From Plasmodium coatneyi (lineage: Eukaryota > Apicomplexa > Aconoidasida > Haemosporida > Plasmodiidae): a DNA stretch of 64,000 nucleotides. Location of the stretch: the NCBI RefSeq assembly GCF_001680005.1, contig NC_033566.1:1922001-1986000 (forward strand), read 5' to 3'. The notes under the pieces were generated by a model, which was given only the letters and a program-made list of their open reading frames with translations, was not told where the DNA came from and made no database searches. Numbering within the stretch: position 1 is the first letter of the stretch; the number at the start of each line of letters is the position of its first letter. Below, piece by piece: positions 44,801-54,554 of the stretch. A program made the translations under genes and the position numbers.

Positions 44801-45655
44801 GCTTCTTCCCATTCTGCCCCGTGGAACCAATCGAACGGGTGGAAAGGAACGAATAGCAGCCACCAGCATCCGCCCCCTCCACTGCCGCACGAGCAGAAAA
44901 CCTTCGAAGGAAACTGGGGCAGAACGTCACACGAAAATCACCCAAACGGGAACACCAGTTATAATTACCATCACAATGGGCGAGCAAGTGATCCGACTAA
45001 TTTTAACGAACCACATAGCAGGGGGGGAGGATTTAATGAGGATTACAAAAAAGGTACCACCAGAAAGAACAACACGGCGGAAGAATTGATCAATGGACAG
45101 TACGAGACAGGACCCGGTTCCCACAATTTGAATACAAACCAAAGGTATGACGATAGCATGAGAAGAGGCGGTAAAAACAGCACCTCCTCCAAGGGGCTAG
45201 GAAAATGGGATGATCCCCAAGGCACTGGTGGCATTAATGGTGGGGTGAACAACTCTGGCTTTACCAATGCATCTAATTTCTTGGACACACACCGACACAA
45301 AAACAATGAAGAAAAGGAGTCTCCACTTTGGTTAGTCGAAGGAATTATGATAAAGGTTATAACCCCGGGACCCTTTTACAACGAAATTGGGAGAGTCACA
45401 GAGGTGATGAAGAAGAGCTTGTATACCATACTAAAAATAGCAACCGAGAAAACGTCCTTTAGCATCGTGTCTGATGCTGTGATTCCTTTGAAGCCAAACA
45501 GAATAAACGACCAAGTGCTCGTCGTGGATGAGGGTAAGGTCGTCGAAGGCACCGTTCTGAACATACAGAATGAGGACATCCAGGTGAATACCACGCAGGG
45601 CATATCTACTTACAACGTGAGGAATGTTTTTTTGTTTAAAAGGCAGTTCCCGTGA
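41897..45655 (+). CDS. SPT5: Transcription elongation factor SPT5
   Basis: A single large exon encoding 1,252 residues. The start is the first ATG of the frame, 9 bases after a splice-acceptor-like CAG. SPT5 with SPT4 forms DSIF, which clamps RNA polymerase II and controls pausing and processivity. The N-terminal ~190 residues are acidic/basic low complexity (runs of D/E and K/R) as in eukaryotic SPT5. An NGN domain begins at 'PKMWLIKLFKNGVERNVAMG' (residue ~225) and runs to 'LNEISIVPVQELTSIF'. The first KOW follows ('VNEYVRIKRGIYMNDIGQIF'). Further KOW modules show as 'FKKGERVKIMKGELYNLIGT', 'FLEGDNVTVINGIHKGKSGL', 'IGKTVKILSGVYKGLLGDVI' and a last one near the C-terminus ('GIMIKVITPGPFYNEIGRVT'). 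Between the last two lies a ~250-residue Gly/Asn/Ser/His-rich linker in place of the metazoan CTR repeats. A Val-Pro-Thr/Asn repeat lies at 43,180-43,285. Confidence 0.93.
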   Translation: MSGSSVEGNELFSGDDEEVKEGERSPQDGGQTAAGVDNAADNQVNKPSKGAARRKRKKDKKHRPHYLDDEADEEDDIYDDDDDSDDSDDYDDDEEDYRERKGSRTRGLSGLKKRKLSKKRYLSTFLDTEAQVGDDEEEEYASSYVDEFEEVKKMERKKMYEMKLKSGTNHLAQTINKLSQRYEHEKEMKDGLTDGETLTDEDMSEDEDYFDEGECLTSFDSPKMWLIKLFKNGVERNVAMGIYYKYMKLKDNDFNIKGVYVSGNLKGYIYVEAESLYMLKRFLLGFKFINLNEISIVPVQELTSIFSMCHSKVIIPKVNEYVRIKRGIYMNDIGQIFEVHEKGIYAIVRLIPRIEYDKYNDYKKGSNSNASLANPSTGKGPSSTSDQKNAKNQSSNMGDSKSNLNKHGSSKAIIPAGSVIGGDTKSTPTVPTVPNVSNAPTVPTVPNAPNATTVPNATTVPNGELQMLDEALQIRRKKKKERPLKKLFDREEVEQTGGVIEHGPYPGTIKYQNNIFEENGYLLKKMNIKYLLSENANITLTEIRDFNRNNTNEEEINLHVTKAFINKNSLHLFKKGERVKIMKGELYNLIGTITNVSDNVLTINPDNLAKNFKFLPTDVTKYFLEGDNVTVINGIHKGKSGLISLLDYRENVALIFSPSLNTEFRSSIQDLTSCEHISNEGLGGINSLNGFSIGDLIELSDRQIGILTYIDKNKHIRVLTSHNTILHTTIGTITSKRSAIGQVCKDENGNIIQSKDVIQIVRGIHKNKVAVVNYIWKNKVFAKINKKVEDNGFVVLDSDNCILSGNPNEKKRIVTHNNLFRTNSSMLPRRNNTYQSFIGKTVKILSGVYKGLLGDVIDAERDEFTLLLKIKPKTIRQKKTECAIADSFKDHYTITEDRYSNGLDTSPRWRNTSDRSPRYDRIGYESSLHSESGRKSTDWHRNEFGGNYEEERWRGSHHPDASAPNGVNASSHSAPWNQSNGWKGTNSSHQHPPPPLPHEQKTFEGNWGRTSHENHPNGNTSYNYHHNGRASDPTNFNEPHSRGGGFNEDYKKGTTRKNNTAEELINGQYETGPGSHNLNTNQRYDDSMRRGGKNSTSSKGLGKWDDPQGTGGINGGVNNSGFTNASNFLDTHRHKNNEEKESPLWLVEGIMIKVITPGPFYNEIGRVTEVMKKSLYTILKIATEKTSFSIVSDAVIPLKPNRINDQVLVVDEGKVVEGTVLNIQNEDIQVNTTQGISTYNVRNVFLFKRQFP
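43180..43285 (+). repeat. Coding tandem repeat (VPT/VPN) in SPT5
   Basis: A run of imperfect short repeats such as 'accgtaccaaccgtgccaaa' encodes alternating Val-Pro-Thr and Ala-Pro-Asn units between the first KOW and the rest of SPT5. It sits in a non-conserved linker and is likely length-variable between strains. Confidence 0.85.
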
Positions 45656-46423
45656 GGGCCAGGCAAACGCGCGATCGCAACAAGGGCATCCCTGTCCGAA
45701 GCCTAGTAGCCACCCACTCCAACGCTGTCACATGTGCGTGCTGAACGCATATCTTCAAAAGATCACGGTTCCTTTTTTTCCCCAATTTGTACACATTGTT
45801 TTTCCCGATCGTTTTTTTTTTTTTTTACGTGGTGTTAACCCTTTAACATGTTAGCATGCTAACCGTTGGAAGTTTCCTCCGGGGGTCTTACCCACCGTGG
45901 ACTGCCCACGTGATGAAGCAATTTCATTGATATAGTAAACGGAGGCAGGAATGTCAGAGAGAAGCTTGTAGAGGACGGTTAAGCGGAAAGGGCTGGAAAA
46001 AAAGTAGGGTGCATATTCGGAAGCCATTATCAAGATGGCACGCTTCCTCATTATTCTACTCTACTAATACTATATTTTTTTTATTAATATACTTTTAACG
46101 CATTTTGCTACAGTGTTTTTGAGTTTTTTTTAGCTAGTCACCCCCATGGGAAGGTGGCAAGGCAACTGCGGCCACGTTTGCAGCTACTTAAAAGAAGGAT
46201 GGGGTGGAATGAACGTTCATTCTATGTAATAATGTGAAGCACAACAAATATGGACGTTTGTTTTTCTTTTTTTCTTTTTTTTAAAAAGAAAGCGTTAATT
46301 CAAGTGGGGTTAATGAACTGTGCATTTTGTGTACTTTAAAAAATAAAATGTACAATGATGGGGGGCTGACTGTATGGCGCGAACGCTGCACCGGTGCCAT
46401 CACCACGAGGATCGCTACCACCG
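45656..46423. other. Convergent intergenic region (SPT5 / transketolase)
   Basis: About 770 bases holding both 3' UTRs. T runs lie at 45,810-45,826. A short, fairly GC-balanced minus-strand frame is listed separately as a doubtful small gene. Confidence 0.55.
45851..46027 (-). CDS. Doubtful small ORF, possible exon of an unknown gene
   Basis: A minus-strand frame from an ATG at 46027 encodes 'MASEYAPYFFSSPFRLTVLY', then 'KLLSDIPASVYYINEIASSR' and ends at the stop at 45851-45853. The amino-acid mix looks protein-like and not a composition artefact. A donor-like CACG|GTGGGTAAG on the minus strand near 45,893 suggests it could continue into another exon. A CCAG acceptor-like site also precedes 'PFRLT'. 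I recognise no domain. It lies tail-to-tail with SPT5 and downstream of transketolase on the same strand, so it could also be 3' UTR sequence. Confidence 0.3.
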   Translation of the reverse strand: MASEYAPYFFSSPFRLTVLYKLLSDIPASVYYINEIASSRGQSTVGKTPGGNFQRLAC

Positions 46424-48439
46424 TTACGCGTGCATGTGCGCCTTTATAAAGGCCAACACCTTCGAAACTATGTTCTCTGGTGTAAAACCGAGGTGCTCCC
46501 ATATTTTGTTCTTCGGGGCCGAGTAACCAAACTGGTTGATGCCCAGGTAGACATTAAAGTAGGTGTCGAACCCGTTGGTGGAAGCAGGTTCTATGTAGAA
46601 CCTAACAACTTTCCCATCGTGGTGCATCATGACCGACTGTTGGTAGTCCTCAGACTGTTGCTTGAATAAATTCCACGAAGGAAAACTCACAATACGGACG
46701 TTTAAATTGTGCTCCTTCGTTAGAATATTCTTCGCCTCGAAGCAGAGATGCAATTCCGAACCGCATCCAGCTAAGATGACCTTCTGCTTGTTATTCGATT
46801 GGTCGAAGTCCTCCAGAATGTAGGCTCCCTTTAGGACCTGTTCTGCCGAGGTGTTCTTCAAATGGGGCACTTTATTTCTACACAACGCAACAATGGTAGG
46901 AGTTTTGGGGTTCTTAAAGTGGCACAAATAAGCACCTGACACTTCATTCCCGTCTGCTGGCCTAATTACATTCAAATTAGGAGTGGCTCTAAGTAAGGCC
47001 AAAACTTCAACAGGTTGGTGTGTTGGTCCATCTTCCCCCAATTCGACTGAGTCATGGGTTGCTATACAAAAAATGTGATACTGAGACAAGGCGGCTAATC
47101 TTAAAGCACCAAATGCGTACGTATAGAAATTTAGAAAAGTTGCACAGAAGGGTTCGAATCCTCCATAGGCATATATTCCGTTCGTGATGGCCACCATTCC
47201 ATGTTCCCTTACCCCATATCGTATATACTTATTTGCAAAGGATTCTTTGGTTATGTCTTTTTCTTCCTTCAAGGCGGTGCAATTAGACTCTGTCAAGTCT
47301 GCACTTCCGCCAATCAACTCGGGTAGAACCTTATTAATGCAGTTTAAGACGACACCAGACAGATTCCTAGTAGCAGCGGGAACATCTGTAATGGTATACT
47401 TTGGTAACACTTCGACCCAATTGTGGGGAAGCTCCTTGGAAAATCTCCTAGTAATTTCTTGTGCCTTCTCTGGGTACTGCACTGTAAAATCGGAAAACAT
47501 TTTTTTCCACTTGAGATAATTTTCCTTCTTTTTCTGTACAATATTTTCATAGAACTTTTGTACTTCCTCCGAAATGTGGAATTGCTTCTCCGGATCTAAA
47601 CCAAAAAGTTCTTTCGTTTTTTTTAAATCTTCTTCCTTTAATGCTAATCCGTGGGATTTACATGTCCCCTCTACTTTCGTCCCATACCCACAAGACGTCT
47701 TCACGATAATTAATGAAGGCTGTTTTGTGTTTTTTTTCGCTTCCTCGATTTGCTTCAATATGCCTTCAAAGTCAGTATTTCCATTGGGTACTGTTCTGAC
47801 TTCCCATTTTAAGGCTTCAAATTTTTTCTCTATATTTTCCGTGAAGGACAACTCTGTGTTCCCATCGATGGTTATTTTGTTGTCATCGTATAGAAGGATT
47901 AATCTTCCTAATCCAAGATGTCCAGCAAGGGAAGCGGCTTCACAGAATACTCCTTCCTGCATGCAGCCATCACCACATATGGCATATACATAATTATCAA
48001 AAATGGGAAATTCCTTTGTGTTGTATTTTTCTGCTAAGTTATGTGCACAGATGGCCATCCCAACTGCGTTGGATGCTCCTTGTCCTAGTGGGCCAGTTGT
48101 AACTTCCACTCCTTTGGTGATATGTTTCTCTGGGTGACCTGGGGTTAGACTTCCAAACTGTCTGAAGTTTTTCAAATCTTCCATGGTTAATCCTTGCTTG
48201 GTTAAATAAAGCATGGTGTACAGGAGTGCACTGGCGTGTCCGTTCGAAAGGACAAACCTGTCCCGGTTCATCCAGTTGGTGTCCTCATTGTAGTAGTTCA
48301 TTACGTAGGCCCACAAAATGTGTGCTATAGGCGCACACCCGATGGGCGCTCCCTGGTGCCCACTGTTGGCTTTCAGCGGCAGCTCCGCCGACAACATGCG
48401 AATTTCGTTTATACATTTCTGGTCAATTGGGCCGTTCAT
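46424..48439 (-). CDS. TKT: Transketolase
   Basis: A single-exon gene of 671 residues, the normal family length. Transketolase moves two-carbon ketol units between sugar phosphates in the non-oxidative pentose phosphate pathway, using thiamine diphosphate and Mg2+, and supplies ribose 5-phosphate for nucleotide synthesis. Visible motifs: N-terminal 'LPLKANSGHQGAPIGCAPIA' with the conserved His, 'FVLSNGHASALLY', 'TGPLGQGASNAVGMAI', and the ThDP motif starting 'GDG' at residue 156 and ending '...YDDNKITIDGNTE'. The central pyrimidine-binding domain has 'RYGVREHGMVAITNGI', which carries the catalytic Glu, then 'THDSVELGEDGPTHQPVE' and 'RPADGNEV'. The C-terminal domain is complete. There is no organellar leader, so it is probably cytosolic. 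It converges with SPT5. Confidence 0.97.
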   Translation of the reverse strand: MNGPIDQKCINEIRMLSAELPLKANSGHQGAPIGCAPIAHILWAYVMNYYNEDTNWMNRDRFVLSNGHASALLYTMLYLTKQGLTMEDLKNFRQFGSLTPGHPEKHITKGVEVTTGPLGQGASNAVGMAICAHNLAEKYNTKEFPIFDNYVYAICGDGCMQEGVFCEAASLAGHLGLGRLILLYDDNKITIDGNTELSFTENIEKKFEALKWEVRTVPNGNTDFEGILKQIEEAKKNTKQPSLIIVKTSCGYGTKVEGTCKSHGLALKEEDLKKTKELFGLDPEKQFHISEEVQKFYENIVQKKKENYLKWKKMFSDFTVQYPEKAQEITRRFSKELPHNWVEVLPKYTITDVPAATRNLSGVVLNCINKVLPELIGGSADLTESNCTALKEEKDITKESFANKYIRYGVREHGMVAITNGIYAYGGFEPFCATFLNFYTYAFGALRLAALSQYHIFCIATHDSVELGEDGPTHQPVEVLALLRATPNLNVIRPADGNEVSGAYLCHFKNPKTPTIVALCRNKVPHLKNTSAEQVLKGAYILEDFDQSNNKQKVILAGCGSELHLCFEAKNILTKEHNLNVRIVSFPSWNLFKQQSEDYQQSVMMHHDGKVVRFYIEPASTNGFDTYFNVYLGINQFGYSAPKNKIWEHLGFTPENIVSKVLAFIKAHMHA

Positions 48440-51400
48440 TTTGTTGGAACGGGGGACTGGCCACGCGGAGAACTGTGAACTGTTTCGATAGGTGGTCCGC
48501 CGCTGGGATGCTTCTCCTTCCCGCTGTACTATTTTGCACCTCCCGTCAGGTAAACGTTTCGACCGTTTTGAAAAAAAAATGCAAATAGTCGTAAATGTTT
48601 TTCGCTTTGTACCTTATATCCTCGCACGTGCTGCTCTGCAATTCTCTGCGGAAGCAAATCGGGGGAATTTAAAAAAAAAAAATGTACAAACAGGTATGCA
48701 TGCTATGCTTATGTGGTGTTGCGCAAATGGGTACACGCGCGTTTTGGTTTGCTCTCTCCGTTTGTAAGAAGGCAACATGTAGTCAATTTTTTTTCGCGTC
48801 ATACACGCGGAGTGTACGACATACCAACGTAGGTGCTGCGTAAAGTACCGCCTGCTTATACACATCCGTATGAGCAAATGCAGAATGTATGATAAAACGA
48901 AGGAAACAAATAAAATGGAAAATCATAAAAATGGTTAAGGCAAAATGTGATAAAAAAAAACACCTTCCAGGGTCAGGTGAAAAAAAAAGCAAATTAAGGA
49001 ACGCAAAACGAAATGAAGCAAAGTGAATCGAAGCGACGAGAAGCAAAACGCCCAACAATGACACAAAAAAAAAAATACAAACTGAACGGCGCAACCGCGT
49101 GGCATATGCCAATCATACTTACACACAAAACCTACGCACATACAAGTATATAGAACCGGCAATATTTTTTTTTTACTTCGTGGTTTGCGCTTGTACAGAT
49201 GAGGGGCGTACGCAAGTGCCAAGTGTACACGGTGTACGCGTGGCAAAAAAAAAAAAAAAAAAAAAAAGGAAGAATATGCAGGCAAAGAAGCAAAGAAGCA
49301 AACAAGCATACAAATAAAGATACAAATAAAGAAGCAAAGAAACTTATCTTTCCCCCGCTGGTGGCCACGTCGAGCGCGTAACTACGCCGCACATGCCGGG
49401 AGAAGTTTCCAGGCGACGTGGGTAAGCACATGCAAACGGCGCGTAAAATGAAACAGGAATTCGGCAAAAGGGACGTGGAGGCAATTTTCCATGTGGTTTT
49501 TCTTTTTGCCTATAGTTTTGTTATCTTTCCCTCTTTTTTTTTTTTTTTTTTTTTACTTCCTTTCGCGCATTACATTTTTATGAGGCTTCCAGATATGTTC
49601 ACCTGTTTGTACATTTCATTTTGCTTCAAAGACTCATCGCTCGACAAACACTTGTACAAAATATTGCTGTGGTTTTCGGATAGGCAATTTACTTCGATAA
49701 TGCTGCAGAGTCGGTTAGTGGGGGAAGAAGAAAAAGAAGCGATTTGCATTTCCTCTTTTGTATTTCCTGCCAAGGCTAGCGCAGCACATGTAATATGCCA
49801 CAGGTGTATACAAATGTCCCTACACACCGCACAACATACGCGGAATGTTTTGCATCCCACCCCCCCCGCTCGTTTGGGGCGCTCCAATTTTATACTGTGT
49901 AATGAGGTCATGTGTCCCAGCCATGATAAAAGTTTTTCTCCCGCTTGGTAAAAGAATTGCAAAAATAGGAATACAAGGAAACCTTGCGTTGAGTGGGCAG
50001 TTCGCCAAACCTACGAAGTGCGTCAAAATAAATGCGCATCCGTTTGTACGTGTAAACGGATATCCCTATTTCACCATTTTGGTTGTTCGCGTGGACGAGT
50101 GTACGCCGTCATGTATGCATTTCAAACGAAGAAGAAAAGAAAAAGCAGTAGTTACGAAAAAGCTTAACTTGCAATTTTAAAAAAAAAAAAAAAAAAAAAA
50201 AATGTGGGACGTCCTCACGGGAAATACAAATTAACTCAGCGAAAGGTTACCATTTTATGTTTTTCCCCTTTTTGATTATCTACACGTTAGCGCATTTTTA
50301 ACACGTCGACTTTTTCTCCTTATTTTATCCTAGTGTTACGTACACATGGGGATACACTCATCAAAATTGATATGGCCCATTCGATACATTTACGTTGTAT
50401 ACATTTTTTATTCGTTCTAAAGGCGAGTCATCCACAGGGTGACGCAGATTGGAAGAGTTGTGCAATCCGTTCCAATTGATCACCACGCAACAGGCATAAA
50501 GAAAAATATAAAGATTGCCCATTTTGGGGATTCCTTTTTAAAACACCCGAGGCGCACCTTAGTTAGGCCATTACATAATATGTAGTAAGTCCGATTGCTC
50601 TCTTTGAAAGGGTCCTCCCCCATTTAGTAATGACACATTTTAGTAAAAAAAACAGCCAAAGGGAATGCACACGAAAAGGAATGAACGAGGAATAAGAACA
50701 GAGCGTAAAATACGTATACCTGTGTGTGCATCCTTATTTTCCTTCTGCGCTGGTTAGAATATTCCCATATGCGGTTACGTAGTAGTACCCATTTAGGAGG
50801 AAAGATATCACCCAAGTTTTTGTCCCCCTTGAAGGCTCAACTTTGGTATGTTCGTAACTGGTCCTTCTAGTTGTGGTGAGTGCGTAAAATCCTCACTGCT
50901 AGGCAGGGCGCCCCAATTATCGTCATATGTAGTGCTTGTATTGCGGGACTTCTACACGGAGGTGTCCCTCCCTTTGTAGTGGCTCACCCGATTGCGAGGT
51001 TTGCTTGCCCGATAATTTCAAAAAGGAAGCAGATCCACCACGATCACCCCCAGGGTGGTCATACCCACCTTTAGGCAAAAGACCAACACATTACGAAAAT
51101 CTCTATGGGAAATTTTTCGAGGAAATGAGCAAATTTACAACGCGTTTGTTCTACTGATATTTTAGCTTCTTTCTTTGAGGTGAAGTGATCCATCTCACCA
51201 GAACGGTGATCTTTTTACATTCTTTTTTTTTTTCTGATCATATTTCTGCCATAAGAATGGATCATTCTGGTGGCCTTTCCAACGTCGAACACAACTTATG
51301 AATAACTATAACGGTCAGAAAATTTCACCTTTCCATTTTTTGGAAATTCTTTCTGTACCGTGTTGGGGAGTTCCTCTGGGTGACTGTCATTTTCCCTCCT

Positions 51401-52669
51401 CTTTACAGCCCCATTTTTTTAAAAAAAATAAAAGTTCCTAATGGATGGGAGTGTGCTTAGTTACCCATCGGGCAAGATAGCAAAGGTGTAGAAAAAGTAA
51501 TGTGCATAACGTACGTTTTGGTGAAATAACTGGTAGGCACACATGAGAAGAGAAAACATACGAACTTTTGTACCCACCGCGATGTTAGTTCGCGTCTTTT
51601 TCCTCTGTAGGGTTGTGGAATGCTCCTCACCGAAGTTGCTTAAAAGTAGCGAAAATGGCCCATATGTCAAAATGGGAAAGACGCAAAACAATTTGTTGGA
51701 CCCATTTGACGGTACTACACCTCCCCTTCCTTGCTATTCTTCTTACCCCAATGAGGTTTGAACTGGGGGTAGTTACAAAACGAGAACGTTTAGCGGCTTT
51801 CCAAACAGCGGTGTAGAAGCAAACCTCCGTTTGTGTGTAGTGGGAACTTATGCGAATATACACATGATTGGGTCATCGCAGTAGGAAAACAAAAGAAGCA
51901 ATGTCGGGGGATAACCCAGCGGGCCGCTCTTACGGATTGTGCAGAAGGGAGACTACACATATGTGCCCTGAAAGACTAACGTAGGACGGGTACATTAATT
52001 AAACGTGAAAGCTGCATGACGAAGCTGACAACACCGCGGTAGGTGGTATCTTCCCAATTGGAGTTCTGATCATATCTGCTTTGCGAATAACAGCTCGTGT
52101 GGTTAATCTGGTTCCTCCCTCTTGGCACCTTCAACTCCCCGTTGTGTAGAACAAATGGGAAGAAGTGAACGGAGGGGAAGCTAAGTTCAGTAGAGGTGCT
52201 TCATCAGAACAATGCAATTTCGACCACAGTACCAGTGTGCACACGCCAAACCCATTTATACGTGCCCGTTTTCGCAACAACGTAAATTTTTCGGGGATAG
52301 AATTCGCCTGATGTGTTCAGATTTTATTTCTTCTCCACATAAACTGTGTATAAGCGTGTTAATAAAATGGAAGTAGTTCTACACTCCATTGCTCTCCTTC
52401 CGTAACTGCCTATCGCGAAGAGAAATCCTACCATCCCCCCTTTTTTTGTGTGTGTATTTGCAATTCACCTGTTAAGTGGGGTCATTCACAAAAAAAGCTA
52501 TCACCCAGTCAGTAAGGCAAAGTTCGTCCTTGACCCCTACGTACATTCCACGTCAGGCCCTCTCCGTTGGCGCTTTCTGCTCATTCGACACTTCTGCCAT
52601 CCCAAAGGCAAATATAAAAAGTAGGCACAAAAAAAAGTCAAAACAAAAGCGAATTTTGCAAAGAACCCA
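48440..52669. other. Long intergenic interval between transketolase and PTRHD1 genes
   Basis: About 4.2 kb between divergent genes in which I find no coding exon. It has poly-A/T runs (48,671-48,681, 49,244-49,267, 49,534-49,552, 50,178-50,203) and a less AT-rich stretch from ~50,850 to 52,470 with short broken frames on both strands. No kinase motifs (HRD, DFG, EF-hand loops) were seen, although I recall P. falciparum carrying the CDPK2 gene in the matching interval. Promoters of both genes must lie here. Confidence 0.55.
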
Positions 52670-53215
52670 ATGCAGGAAAATCCAATAGTCCAGTACATTT
52701 TGGTGAACAAGGAAATCTTGGATAAGAAATGGCCGCTGGGGTCTGTCATAGCCCAGGCATGTCATGCGTGGTGAGCTTTTGCACACAAGTGGGATAACCT
52801 TTTCTGCGTGTTTCAAAAAAGTATCTCTGTTTGTTCAGTTGTAGTAGGGATGCATGCTTACTTGGTTGCCTACTTACCTGCACGCGTTCGTTCATAAACG
52901 CGCAAACACATGGCAGACGCTTTTCTTCACCCCCTTCCCAACAGCGTCGCCGTCATTGCCGAAAATCAGGAAGACCAAGTGGTGAAGGAGTACCTTTGTG
53001 CGGAAAAAATAAACAACATGCACAAGGTCATCTTACGGATAGAAGACACAAATGAAATAAAAAAACTTTCCACCATTTTAGAGGACGCATGTTTGAAGTA
53101 CAAAATTTGGACGGAGTTCCCGGAAAACATACAAACTGCTGTGGCGCTGAAACCCTATTATAAGGATACGGTAAAGGAGTATTTAAAGAAATATCCGTTG
53201 CTACGTAAGTTGTGA
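52670..53215 (+). CDS. PTRHD1-type peptidyl-tRNA hydrolase-fold protein
   Basis: Two exons, 52670-52770 and 52945-53215, join in phase (TG|C) to give 123 residues. The protein matches the PTH2-fold protein PTRHD1 end to end: 'IVQYILVNKEILDKKWPLGS' then 'VIAQACHA' (the family's 'GALVAQACHAA'), 'MHKVILRIEDTNEIKKLSTI', 'KYKIWTEFPENIQTAVALKP' and 'KEYLKKYPLLRKL'. PTH2 enzymes release peptides from stalled peptidyl-tRNA. Whether PTRHD1 proteins are active hydrolases is less clear, and the loop usually carrying the catalytic residues is short here. A donor-like GTAAGT overlaps the last codons (53,205), so a further small exon cannot be ruled out. Confidence 0.87.
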
Positions 53216-53915
53216 AGACTCTGGGGGGCGGGGAGACATTCCGCAGTTGCACCCGCATACAACTTGTCCACTTTTCTAAAGCGTCACTGGCGTTTATAAA
53301 GAGCTTGTCTTTGACCGTTGCGCACGGGGGAAAAGAGTTCCCCAACACCTTTTTATCCTTTCTACACCATAAGTGAACGTGCAAACTGCGCATTTTTCTT
53401 TTATGCGACGGGAGAAACAGCCTCGAAAGGTCGCCTCCCAATTTTGAAGTTTATCCCATATATGGTAATGGCTTCTAGTGAAGCCTTAAAAATTTGCAAA
53501 AAAAAAAAAAACCTAAAACTGTAAATGTAAGTGTTAATGTAAGTGTAAATGTAGGTGTAAATGTAAGTGTAAATGTAAGTGTAAACGTAAAACGAATGCT
53601 ATAATGAGAAAAAAACGGTAGCAAGGTTGGATGTACATGTGCCCGCATATGTATATGTTTATATATATGCACACGTGTGTGGGACGCGGATGTAGGGGTT
53701 CACCAGAGATGCCACCCCTCCTCTCGCACGGGAACCCACAAGCGTAGGAGGTCGTACACACTCACATACGCCGACACGCAGGCACACACTTGGCCGGTGA
53801 GTACCCATTTTATAAAAAAAATAAAACCAATGAGCAGTAAAGAAGTTCTGGTTTGAGGGCTTCTCTCTGTTGAGTCTTACACACAGGTGTTGTTATCTAA
53901 GCGGAGTACACGCGT
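53216..53915. other. Convergent intergenic region (PTRHD1 / histone H3)
   Basis: About 700 bases with both 3' UTRs, a 13-base A run (53,499-53,511) and a 12-bp tandem repeat listed separately. No gene seen. Confidence 0.6.
53515..53592. repeat. 12-bp tandem repeat GTAAATGTAAGT
   Basis: About six imperfect copies of the dodecamer 'gtaaatgtaagt', with single-base variants ('gttaatgtaagt', 'gtaaatgtaggt'), in the 3' intergenic region between the PTRHD1 and H3 genes. Each unit contains the core GTAAGT, identical to a consensus splice donor. Confidence 0.9.
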
Positions 53916-54326
53916 TTATGATCTTTCTCCTCGGATACGTCTGGCTAGCTGTATATCCTTTGGCATGATGGTAACTCTCTTTGCGTGAATGGCACACAAG
54001 TTGGTATCTTCGAAGAGTCCAACCAAGTAGGCCTCCGCTGCTTCTTGGAGAGCCATGACTGCAGATGACTGAAAGCGCAAGTCGGTTTTGTAGTCCTGTG
54101 CAATTTCTCTCACCAATCTCTGGAATGGCAATTTTCTAATTAAAAGGTCAGTGGACTTTTGGTATCTTCTAATTTCTCTCAAGGCGACAGTTCCTGGTCT
54201 ATATCTGTGAGGTTTTTTAATACCCGCAGAAATTGGAGCTGACTTTCTCGCTGCCTTGGAGGCTAACTGCTTTCGGGGGGCCTTACCGGCGGTGGATTTC
54301 CTTGCTGTTTGTTTTGTTCGTGCCAT
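53916..54326 (-). CDS. H3: Histone H3 (canonical type)
   Basis: A single-exon gene of 136 codons with the initiator Met. The N-terminal tail begins A-R-T-K-Q-T-A-R-K-S and keeps K4, K9, K14, K18, K23 and K27, the residues used for activating and silencing marks in Plasmodium. The body is near-invariant ('GTVALREIRRYQKSTDLLIR', 'LFEDTNLCAIHAKRVTIMPK'). The helix-2 segment reads 'SSAVMALQEAAEAYL', as in replication-type H3, not the 'AAIG' variant of H3.3, so I call the canonical copy. The ATG context on the minus strand is A-rich. It packages DNA in nucleosomes; CenH3 would replace it at the centromere proposed at 21-23 kb. Confidence 0.97.
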   Translation of the reverse strand: MARTKQTARKSTAGKAPRKQLASKAARKSAPISAGIKKPHRYRPGTVALREIRRYQKSTDLLIRKLPFQRLVREIAQDYKTDLRFQSSAVMALQEAAEAYLVGLFEDTNLCAIHAKRVTIMPKDIQLARRIRGERS

Positions 54327-54520
54327 TTTTTCAAGTAAATTGTAAGTTTAGTTAAGCGAAAAAAATATATATATATATATGCGTGTATGCTATAATTAGT
54401 GTATGGGTGAGTATATGCTATAAGTGCTTGGGCGTGTGTGTGTGTTTTAAATAAATGAAAATAAAATAAAATAAATCTCTTTCAAATATTTTAAAATATA
54501 TGTATATGTCAAAAGGATGC

Positions 54521-54554
<34 letters not shown>

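Noticed and set aside
43072..44987. Long minus-strand frames opposite SPT5.
   Set aside because: Shadows of the conserved SPT5 coding frame; composition mirrors its codon bias.
48440..52669. Searched for remnants of a calcium-dependent protein kinase.
   Set aside because: No HRD, DFG, APE or EF-hand loop motifs recognised in any frame; absence reported as a finding and not as a pseudogene.
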